Source: Spirogloea muscicola
Taxonomy: Eukaryota; Streptophyta; Zygnematophyceae; Spirogloeales; Spirogloeaceae
Assembly: GCA_009602725.1 (NCBI GenBank)
Contig: WELB01000169.1
Span: forward strand, 248,457 to 261,985
Direction: 5' to 3'
DNA: 13,529 bases
Shown: one piece after another, positions 5,549 to 13,529 of the stretch
Layout: each line of letters starts with the position of its first letter
Numbering within the stretch: the stretch's first letter is position 1
Notes under the pieces: generated by a model
Database searches by the model: none
Seen by the model: only the letters and a program-made list of their open reading frames with translations
What the model was told of the DNA's origin: nothing
Made by a program: the position numbers and the translations under genes

Positions 5549-8500
5549 ACGGCGGCGGCGGCGGCAGCGACGGCGGNCTTCGACGAGGCGGCGCTGCTGC
5601 GCTACGTCCAGGCGCGCGGCGTGCCCGGCCTGCCGCAGCCTCCTCTCGCGCTCCGCGTGGCGCAGGTACGCTTCTTCGTTACTTTGCGAGCGCCAAATGA
5701 CAGACTTCCCGCCGTTTTGGAGGCTGTCTGTCGCCTCTGCATGGGAGATCCAGTGTGACTGTCGCCTCTTCATGGGAAATTCAGTGTGGCTTCGCACAGC
5801 CATGGCGCTGTGAAAGGACGCTTGCCAACGCCGTGAATTGCTGTCACACCGTTCTCCGCCCTTGCTGTCTCAGCTTGCTACTTTGAGTTGAGTTGCTAGA
5901 CTGCAAGCATAGTATGGGAGAGGTGTAAAGCTTTCAGTGGTCCTTCTTCATGGAGAACACTGCACCAGTCAGCCCCCCAACCTGCCATCTCCTAAGCAGG
6001 AGCTGAGCTGCGAGGCAGCTGGCAGCTTGCAGCTACGCAATTGGCAGTTGTATGCCTCCCACCACCAGCTGCAGCCTTTGAGCAAGGAATTTGGCTGGCT
6101 GATGTGTCTGCCTCAGTTTGGGCATGGTCAATCCAACCCGACCTTTCTGCTGGAGGTCGAGGGCCACGATCGTGTCGCCAAGTACGTCCTGCGGAAGAAG
6201 CCGCCTGGCCTGCTCCTCAAATCTGCGCATGCTGTGGAACGCGAGTACCAGGTAAGCTTAATCAAGATGAAGAATCAACTGCAATTGATGAAATTATCAA
6301 AACCTGCCAATTTTCATGTCATTTGCTTTCCTTCTTCTGGCTCGCCTGAGGAGTGCCAAATACTGCAACTCCACGCTGCCAACATTTAGCAGATATTGTG
6401 TTACGTCAGTGGCCAGGACTTATCTGCTCCTTTCTTCCAGGTCCTGGCTGCAATTGCAGCATCCAGTGACTTGCCAGTTCCAGCCGTCCACTGCCTATGC
6501 ACAGATCCCAGTGTGATTGGTACACCGTTCTACATCATGACCTACATACCTGGTCGCATTTTCACGGATCCAAACCTCCCAGTGAGTATAATTAGTTCAT
6601 CTTTCCCCAATCTATCAGCATGGGAGCACAAGTTGGCTATTTCTTGTTCCATTGACATGTAAGGTCCTGCACTTATCTGCTGAGGTGATCAGCATTTCAA
6701 GACCGCAAGGCTTGCCACTCACACTCCCATTGCCATGGTCATTCATCTTGTCACTGCCTGAAGTGCTTCGTTCTGCTGGTACAGGAATTAAGCGCTCGTG
6801 AAAGAAGATTGATCTACAAGGAAATGGCTATCACTCTGGGAAAGCTACACTCTGTCAGTATAGATAGCGCTGGTTTGGCCAGCTTCGGCCGCCCGGAAGA
6901 TTACTGCCGTCGCCAGGTACATAGGATATGTCATCTAATGCACTACTTGTCAGTGGGCCTGCACAGTATGAAGGTCCTATCGTTCCTTACTTCGACATCA
7001 GACTTTTGAGCAGGCGTACTTTAATCTTATGCCATTGGCTTGCTTGTTGACGCAGGTAGAGAGGTGGTCACAACAGTACAAGCTCTCCATACAAGGAGGT
7101 CCTGCAGCTGAACCAGCCATGCTGTCCCTTTCAGAATGGCTCCAGACGAATGTTCCAGCAGAGGACAGTAAGTCTGGAGGCCAGCAGACCGGGCTTGTGC
7201 ATGGCGATTACCGTCTGGACAATCTTGTCTTTCACCCCACAGAGGTGCTTGTCATACTTTGGTTTCATGTCAAAGCCATACCTCAGTTAAAAGGACACTC
7301 GATTAAAGAAAGGCACCTAGACTCGAGGCTATGGACCTAAGTTTAGTAACTCAAAGCCCTTACTGATGCACTGATGCTTGCTATGGCTCTTGTGCAGCCA
7401 TTACTGGGGATGTTCTGATGCTGATTGTTGTGTATGGCAGCTTCGTGTGGCTGCTGTCTTGGACTGGGAATTGTCTACCTTGGGCAACCAAATGTCAGAC
7501 GTGGCTTACAGTTGTATGGTGGGCTTCTGATACTTGTTTACACCACCTGCCTTGCCTCGAAAAACAATTATATACGTACAGTCCAGCATAATTGTCTGTT
7601 ACCCTTTAGTTCCTATCGTTATGGTGACTCAATCAGGACAGTTACCGGCTAGGTAAACTCGCCTTTGTTCGCTGTTGCCAGCCGTACCACCTACCAGCAG
7701 GATCACCTCATGCAGCAGCGCTGGTGCGAGAAGGTGGCAAGCTTCCTCAAGGCATTCCTTCTGAAGCAGAGTACATTGCAGACTACTGCTCTGCTGCTGT
7801 GAGCAAAGCACTGTGACCTTTCCTATCTTGCGAAAGCCTGTTGCTCTCTTGCTATAGTGCATAGACATGTCATAAGTATTCTAGGCAATACCTGCACATG
7901 AATTACGATGTCTTGCTTGCCCTGTTGAGCATCGATGACCTGTCACAGAGATCTTTCTGGACCAGCTAATATGTAGATGTCACATGCTCATCATTGCAGA
8001 CTAAGCCGTGGCCTTCTGCAACCTGGAGATTTTACATGGCCCTTTCCCTTTTTCGAGCAGCTTCCATTTTTGCTGGTGTCTACAAGCGTGCTCTTCAGGT
8101 ATCTCTGAGATCCATAGAACCTGGAATGTTTACTGAGAGGAAGCATGTTCATGGGTTGTAAGCGAAGCTCTTAAGTAACACATGTTGAAGGGCTTGAAGC
8201 TTGTCATTGCCACGTGTATCTTGCCTTTGCAGCAAAGCTTGGTCCACAGACTGTATTTGATGACATGCAGGGCAATGCATCTTCAGGCAACGCAATGCAG
8301 GCTGGTGCTTTAGTGAAGGTGCTTGCTGCCATTGGGTTGGAGATTATTGAGGAAGATGTGTCTTTGCCAAGGCTCCCGCCAATGGCTCTCCCAGCAGCAC
8401 CTAGTCCTTTCTATGCTCAGCCATCTACCAGCCACCATTCAGGTTTGAGCCGTGACAGCAAAGTCAGCAGCTTACCACACCCCATCGCTGAAGTGCCCAA

Positions 8501-11217
8501 TGTCAGCGGTGTTGACAACTCCACCTTAGGAAGAGCTTCAACAAGCTCCAACCACAACAGCCAGGGATTCAGACCAAGCAAAAGAGTGCTGGAGATCAGA
8601 TCAAAGCTCCTTGTATTCATGAAGAGGGAGGTCTATCCTAATGAAGAGGTACTTGAGGCCCATGCTGTCTCAAAGACAAAGTGGACAGTGCACCCTTTGG
8701 TTGAGAACTTGATGCAGAAGGCTAGGGAGGCAGGCCTGTGGAACCTCTGGATCCCTGTAAGCCTCGGCTCAAGGCAGCTCTTGCCAAGCAACCAACCAAT
8801 AGCAGTACAGCACGTTGTAAAGCCTCAGTGCTGCAATAATAGTGATGATGGAGTGTTCACAACATTGGATTTGGTGGGCAGCCGGCATGGAATTGCATAG
8901 CTCTATCATTTAACTTGAGCCTATGTAAGACTGCAGTCTTGCAGTTGGAAGTAGTGGACTACCTATCTTATACTCTACTTTGTGGCTGCACCTTGTGTGC
9001 CCTCTCTATTTTCAGCCTTTCTATTGTCCTTAGTAATTGCCTAAAGCACCTGCGGCCACAGGTTGACCACCTTAATCTGCTGGCACAGTCTTATCGTCCA
9101 TGTTGATATTATGTACATTTGTGGGCTTGGCAGGCTGATAGTGCAGTCCTCGCACGAGAGATTGCAGAAGGGGGTGCAAGTGAAGGACTCGTGGGAGCTG
9201 GTCTCTCGAATGAAGAGTATGCTCATCTATGTGAGGTCATGGGCCGATCTCATTGGGCACCCGAGCTCTTCAACTGCAACGCCCCAGATACTGGCAATAT
9301 GGAGGTATAAGGCTGAAGACCAACTGCATTCTCATTGTCATATGTGCGTTATGTAGTTGGGATGTCAAAGCCCCCTGTCTGCTGTGTTTTGAACAACAGC
9401 ATGGTTGTCGTGAGCAATGATGCTGACAATGACATACTTGCAGTTGCTGCTTACAGGTGCTTCTGCGGTATGGCAATCCAGTGCAACAGCGCACGTGGCT
9501 CAAACCGCTACTGGAGGGAACCATACGTTCATGCTTTGCCATGACAGAGCCTGCAGTTGCCTCCTCCGATGCGACCAACATTCAGTCAAGCATTGTCAGG
9601 TGTGCTGTAGCAGTCACTTGCAGCAGATACAGGAAAGAATTGAAACGAGAAGGCGAACGAGCAGGTCAATTTCTTTTGACAATGGACAATTTGCACATTA
9701 TGTCAGACCTGTCTTTCTCTGCATCCAGGAAAGGAGATCATTACATTCTGAACGGTCGCAAGTGGTGGACAAGCGGAGCCATGGATCCCCGTTGTCAAGT
9801 GGCCATCTTTATGGTAGCCACATTGCGTTTGCTGCATGCCTCTCTTCAAGTGGCCCAAAGTATACTGGAATATGCATTTTGCATGACATGTCATGCAGAA
9901 TGTTTAAATATGATGGCAGAGGTAACGACTTTGTTGTTTCTTGGCTTAGGGCAAAACGGATACAAAGGCAGCTGTGCACAAGCAGCAGTCAATGGTCCTG
10001 GTGGACATGCACTCTCCCGGAGTAAGAGTGCTGCGCCCGCTGACAGTCTTCGGTTTCGAGGATGCTCCGCACGGGCATGCGGAAGTGCTATTTGAGAACG
10101 TCGTGGTGCCGGCAGACAATTTGCTGCTTGGTGAAGGTCGCGGCTTTGAAATCGCACAGGTGTGCACATGATTGCTTGGCCTTGCATTTTGTAGTTGTGG
10201 TGCCTGCTACTACTGGCCCATCTCGTAGTTTGCTTATATGATGAAGTGTCAACTTCCCAACTCTAACCCTCAGTCTAGCATCTAACATTCTCTGGCCGAG
10301 TTTGGGGCCGGTGAGTTTGTCGCCAGCACATCTGATGGCTCCCAGGCTTGATTGTGGCATTAATCTAAACAGGGCCGATTGGGGCCCGGGAGGTTACACC
10401 ACTGCATGCGGCTGGTCGGTGCATGTGAGCGAGGAATTGAGCTGATGGCCATTAGGGCTCTTGCCCGCACGGCCTTTGGCCGGCCCCTCGCTCGTCACGG
10501 CGGCTTTGCCGCCACGCTGGCAGAGGTGAGTTGTGGCAGCTCCTTGACTTGACTTTGACTCGGCTGTTTTTCAAAAGAGCTCAGCTTTTCTCCATTTGTT
10601 TCCGGCGGTTTGTTCATTGAGAGTCATATGTGATACATTCTGTCAAGGGCTTTGACTCGGGCTAAGCGTTGTGATTTGGGGCAGTGCCGGGTGGATATCG
10701 AAGCGGCGCGTTGTCTGGTGCTCCGAGCTGCCCACGACCTCGACCGGCAGGGCAATAAGGGGGCACGCGACTCCATTGCCATAGCCAAGGTGATCAGTCA
10801 ACTGCAGGGTGCTGTTGCCAAGCAGTAGCTTGTCTGCATGCTGATCCTAGAACAATGCTAGCCGACTCGGTGAGGGGGGTTCACTCTGTGCACATCTGCG
10901 CACATTGTGGGGAGGTTGTTGCTTTCATTGCAAATTGGAGTTGACACACTTGCTCTGTCATCGGAGACTTGGCATTTGACTTGGTGTCAGGTGTTGTATG
11001 GCTGCGGTATCACCATGACCAGGTGGTGGCGCCCAGGGCAGCGCAGAAGGTCCTTGATGCAGCCATGCAGGTGCACGGTGCAGGCGGCCTGAGCTCTGAC
11101 TTCCCGCTGGCACACCTCTGGGCGACAGCTCGGACGCTCCGCATCGCCGACGGGCCCGACGAAGTGCACCTTGGCACGATTGCCCGCTCGGAGCTGGCCA
11201 AAGCAGCAAGGCTGTAA
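5549..11217 (+). CDS. IBR3: Peroxisomal phosphotransferase/acyl-CoA dehydrogenase fusion, IBR3 / ACAD10-11 type, 16 exons
   Basis: Exons: 5549-5665, 6117-6251, 6441-6581, 6785-6916, 7056-7244, 7441-7518, 7682-7798, 8000-8098, 8271-8756, 9134-9304, 9457-9599, 9729-9813, 9950-10159, 10373-10525, 10685-10789, 11023-11217. All junctions are GT-AG and the frame stays open to TAA, giving about 851 residues; Arabidopsis IBR3 is about 820. The N-terminal half is an aminoglycoside-phosphotransferase-like kinase: [20 protein letters not shown], the HGDYRLDN catalytic loop (about residues 224-231) and VLDWE. The C-terminal half is an acyl-CoA dehydrogenase: [16 protein letters not shown] (about 582), [26 protein letters not shown] and [12 protein letters not shown]. 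The C-terminal ARL fits a PTS1 peroxisomal signal. Arabidopsis IBR3 acts in peroxisomal conversion of indole-3-butyric acid; mammalian ACAD10/11 process 4-hydroxy acids. Substrate here is inferred. No ATG exists in exon 1; the chosen start is an in-frame ACG in GCCACGGCG context. An ambiguous base lies at 5577. Confidence 0.9.
5728..5789 (+). repeat. 31-bp tandem duplication inside intron 1
   Basis: Two adjacent 31-bp units (5728-5758 and 5759-5789) both start CTGTCGCCTCT and match at 27 of 31 positions. They lie in the longest intron (451 bp) of the IBR3-like gene. It is probably a local slippage or duplication product; no function is suggested. Confidence 0.8.
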
Positions 11218-11601
11218 TTGCGCCGGGATGGTGGCATGTGGGGATGAGTCACTGTCTGGCAACTGCTGTGCAAAATATGTGAGACAAACATCATTCTTTT
11301 TGACCTGGCCACTTGTTCAGCTTAGCAGGCTCTCGTCATTGTGATTAAGCCGTGCTGACCGCTTACTATGTAATCTACTCTATTACAGTAGCGTGCCGCA
11401 TCCTAATGTGTTGCATTTAAGGGGTCCTCTTTGTCCGCTGGCCGGCGTGGTTGCCTCTGCGACGACTTGGTCAGGTGCCCCGCCACAGCTCCTCGCAAGC
11501 GGAGGCTCCCTCCACTACGATGTGGCCACCAGTCTGCCTTCTGCCACTGTCCTTGCCAGTGATGGAGGTCCACAGGCATGGTAACTGCTGCATGCTTCAC
11601 A
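11218..11601. other. Convergent intergenic region (3' UTRs of both genes)
   Basis: 384 bp separate the stop of the IBR3-like gene from the stop of the ZRANB2-like gene on the opposite strand. No gene or repeat is visible, and there is no clear AATAAA on either strand. The two 3' UTRs and poly(A) sites must lie here and may overlap. Confidence 0.6.
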
Positions 11602-12664
11602 TCAGAAGCGGTCGCGCTCGCGTTCACGCGGGCGTGACGGCAGTGGCGGGCGCTCGGCGCTCCGCTCCCGCTCGCGGTCCCGCCGGTCCCAGTCACCTCG
11701 TTCGCGGTCGCGGTCCCAGTCTCGGGCCCCCTCTCGACGGTGGTGGCCGCCACCTCCGCGTTCGTGGTCGTAATGCTCATCTTCTCGACGGTCCCGGCTG
11801 CGGTCCCGATCCCACTCGCGTCTGCCACGGTCGCCATTGGGCTCGTGCTCCCGGCCCTCACCGCCGCCGCTGCCGCGTTCTCGGCTGCCGAGGCCCCAGT
11901 CCTCTGCCCCACTGTCGCCGTCCGAGCGCCGCCCGTTGCGGCCTGCGGCCACGGGCCGACAGCAGCGACCTCCAGGTCATTGGCAGCAGCTCGGTCAAGC
12001 ACGACTGGCATAGAAGGGCTGCTGCGAAAGGGAGAGTCTGCCGTACCGCTGCCACCGCCGTCACCCTCCTCGGTGTCGCGCTGCTTATCGCTGCCATCAG
12101 TGCCGCCACCGAAGCCGCGGTCCTTGCGCTCGGCGGCCGCCCGCACGACCTTGACATCGTCCTCCCACCCGGCCTTGCCGCCAGCAGCAACCGGCGATTC
12201 AGTTGCCGCAGCAGCCGCCGCTGCCGCTTTCTTCCGGTACTTCTTCTTCAGCTGGCCGAACTCGTCGTACATCTCGCCGTCGTCCTGCACGGCAGCACGG
12301 CCAGAGCACTGTCAGTGGCAGTGCCGCTTCAGAGCGGCTCACTGGTCCAGGCAGACAACTGCGGCTGACAATTGGGTGCTGATGATGCAAACCTCCTCCT
12401 GCTCCTTGCGACGGCGGCGTGTCTCCTTGATCTCCGCCTCGTCAAACTCCTTGTAGCCGCCAGCTCGGCCCTCCCTGGCCATCACCGCCTCTGACCGCGT
12501 GAGCAAGAGCCATGCCCGACCGCAGCAGCGGGGGTGATGGCCGCGCCAGCAAGAGGGCGGGTCCGGGCGCAACAACGCACCGGGGGCCGCTGTCGCTCGT
12601 GCCGGGCTTGTTCGTGTTGCAGATGTTGCACTTGGCGCGCTTGGCCCAGTTCACGTTGCCGCAC
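11602..12664 (-). CDS. ZRANB2-like RanBP2 zinc-finger, Arg/Asp-rich protein (5' end not seen)
   Basis: Four minus-strand exons resolve: 12664-12581, 12474-12393, 12284-12047 and 11942-11602, with introns of 106, 108 and 104 bp, all GT-AG and phase-consistent. The first holds most of a RanBP2-type finger (CGNVNWAKRAKCNICNTNKP); its first Cys must come from an exon upstream of 12664. Then follow GRAGGYKEFDEAEIKETRRR and, across an intron, DDGEMYDEFGQLKKKYRKK, the acidic and basic block conserved after the second finger of ZRANB2 proteins. After an Ala- and Gly-rich spacer, the last exon is rich in RD, RE and RS dipeptides (for example DWDRDRERGDWDRRDRERER) and stops at TGA 11604-11602. ZRANB2 proteins bind single-stranded RNA resembling 5' splice sites and act in splicing; that role here is inferred from homology. 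The last intron is my own prediction, needed to join the two reading frames. Confidence 0.8.
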
Positions 12665-12724
12665 CTGGGCGCCCCGGCAGCGGCAGTGGCAGAAGGAGTG
12701 TGGTAGTGAGTGATGGAGGGCCTG
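12665..12724 (-). other. Upstream intron of the ZRANB2-like gene, acceptor side
   Basis: On the minus strand a pyrimidine-rich run (CACACTCCTTCTGCCACTGC) leads to a GCGCCCAG acceptor at 12666-12665, just before the zinc-finger exon. No donor or first-finger exon is recognisable to the window edge, so this intron seems to run through the transposon debris beyond, or the 5' end has been lost. Confidence 0.5.
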
Positions 12725-12850
12725 AGTTGCCGAGTACAGAGGCAAGCACATTGGCAAATGTACAATACCTGCTGCTAAGCTGACCCGCTGAGTAAAGCAC
12801 GAGTCAACACATATAGATCGCTAACTGATGCCCAAATACCGGACGGCAGT
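12725..12850 (-). repeat. Retroelement 3'-tail repeat, copy 3 of 3 (diverged)
   Basis: The minus strand encodes GIWASVSDLYVLTRA and then carries the CAGCTTAGCAGCAGGT-like and CTTGCCTCTGTACTCGGC blocks, in the same order as the tail repeats at 5166-5287 (plus) and about 2042-2160 (minus). Divergence is much greater than between those two copies. It shows that the same element family also reached the ZRANB2-like locus. Confidence 0.55.
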
Positions 12851-12870
12851 TGGCAAGCACTTGTGCCACC

Positions 12871-12914
12871 AGAAGGAGGGAGGGAGGGAGGGAGGAGGGA
12901 GGGAGGGAGGAGAG
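12871..12914. repeat. (GGGA)n / GGAG purine tract
   Basis: About 44 bp of GGGA/GGAG repeats with small interruptions lie between the tail repeat and the foldback element. Runs of GGG at regular spacing make a G-rich strand that could in principle fold into a quadruplex; this is not shown. Confidence 0.9.
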
Positions 12915-12947
12915 GCTCCTCGCCCGCCTGCCTGCAGCAAAGAAGAT

Positions 12948-13270
12948 GAGGAAGAAGGTCTCTGAGCATACAATGTGGGTTTACCATCCCTCAAATAACG
13001 AGTATTCCTACACCACAGATGTGCAACTGGTAACAGGTTATCCGCTTAAGAACAACATAATGCACAAGATCGTAGGTGTTGTAAACGACGACTCTTGCAA
13101 GGGACTTACAATAGAGGACGCAAGAGTCGCTGTTTACAACACCTACGATCTTGTGCATTATGTTGTTCTTTAGCGGATAACCTGTTACCAGTTGCACATC
13201 TGTGGTGTAGGAATACTCGGTAATTGAGGGATGGTAAACCCACATTGTATGCTCAGAGACCTTCTTCCTC
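12948..13270. mobile_element. 323-bp foldback element (two 151-bp inverted arms, 21-bp loop)
   Basis: The left arm 12948-13098 and right arm 13120-13270 are reverse complements at 146 of 151 positions and have equal length. The outer end is GAGGAAGAAGGTCTCTGAGC and the loop starts AAGGGACTTAC. The five mismatches argue against a simple assembly palindrome. Both arms read inward with a similar open frame (KKVSEHTMWVYHP..., QLVTGYPLKNNIMHKIVGVV). I see no transposase inside and no clear target duplication at the arm ends. It may be a foldback MITE, possibly tied to the adjacent Harbinger remnant. RNA across it would form a long hairpin. Confidence 0.75.
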
Positions 13271-13324
13271 GCCCTCTCTGCGCGCACTTCTCTCTGCGCT
13301 CCCCCCGCCTGTGCGGTCCCCCGC

Positions 13325-13529
13325 CTGGGGCATGTTCCTTGGGTCCGATGATGGAGAGGTGGCTGCCGTCCACAGCTCCCATGATGCACGGTATTCCCCT
13401 CAGCTCCTCAACGTCTGCAACGATGCCTGCCATCTGTTCACGTGTGGCCATCGCACGTACAATGGGAGTAGCTCCTTCTCGATGGCCTCTAAGACCTCCA
13501 TAATAATCTTGCATGTCGTGGACGTTCCT
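13325..13529 (-). pseudogene. PIF/Harbinger transposase fragment (DDE_Tnp_4 type), truncated
   Basis: The minus strand from the window edge encodes MATREQMAGIVADVEELRGI and PCIMGAVDGSHLSIIGPKEH. The G-A-V-D-G-S-H block carries the first catalytic Asp of the PIF/Harbinger nuclease family, in its usual context. After GPKEH the frame becomes low-complexity Gly/Arg and stops resembling the family, so the rest of the catalytic domain is missing on this side. The N-terminal part would lie beyond 13529. The foldback element starts about 55 bp downstream. Confidence 0.65.

Noticed and set aside
9417-10025. 202-codon frame overlapping exons 11-13 of the IBR3-like gene
   Set aside because: It crosses predicted introns in a different frame from the conserved acyl-CoA dehydrogenase motifs.
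11403-12046. Read-through extension of the DDGEMYDEFG frame to 11403
   Set aside because: Past about 12046 this frame turns Ala/Thr-rich and loses family character, while the neighbouring frame gives an Arg/Asp-rich tail. A phase-compatible 104-bp intron explains the change better.
11451-12368. 305-codon plus-strand frame, and the 238-codon frame at 11740-12456
   Set aside because: Both are shadows of the GC-rich, Arg/Asp- and Ala-rich exons of the minus-strand ZRANB2-like gene.
12948-13270. Foldback as a pure assembly or library palindrome
   Set aside because: Five scattered mismatches between the arms and a distinct 21-bp loop are unlike an exact inverted artefact. Long reads would still be needed to exclude it fully.

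Overview
The window looks like nuclear DNA of a green-lineage eukaryote. The best fit is a streptophyte (alga or early-diverging land plant). Two multi-exon genes with GT-AG introns match plant-type proteins. One is an IBR3-like fusion of a phosphotransferase with an acyl-CoA dehydrogenase, ending in a peroxisomal targeting tripeptide. The other is a ZRANB2-like RanBP2 zinc-finger splicing-type protein. No bacterial operon structure is visible. I cannot name a genus.

Left third (1-5342): an (AG)n microsatellite, then about 5 kb of nested transposon debris. Most of it can be read as 5'-truncated copies of the 3' end of one family of non-LTR retroelement. Two large copies (about 2042-2684 minus, 4496-5287 plus) carry a PD-(D/E)XK-like nuclease domain of the kind found at the C-terminus of some LINE polyproteins, and the plus copy also has a zinc knuckle. 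Five or more smaller copies keep only the last stretch of the ORF. Among them lie about 13 copies of an 80-100 bp module with a short hairpin (GGGCTG...CAGCCC) and a common end near GGGCGAGCACTTTCTTCT. Two module copies are precise insertions flanked by direct repeats of 7 and 12 bp. A 150-bp double module is present in one arm of the inverted pair and absent from the other. I infer that the modules are very short copies of the element's 3' tail.

Middle (5343-11217): the IBR3/ACAD10-11-like gene on the plus strand. I resolve 16 exons that join in frame to the stop. The first exon contains no ATG in any frame; an in-frame ACG in a strong initiation context (5549) stands where a start is expected, beside an ambiguous base at 5577.

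Right (11218-13529): a 384-bp convergent intergenic stretch, then the ZRANB2-like gene on the minus strand with four resolved exons (12664 down to 11602). Its 5' exons are not seen. Upstream of it lie another tail-type repeat, a purine-rich (GGGA)n tract, a 323-bp near-perfect foldback element, and a truncated PIF/Harbinger transposase fragment that runs off the window edge.

The two genes share no evident pathway: one is peroxisomal acyl metabolism, the other RNA processing. The common theme is transposon debris packed against the 5' side of both.
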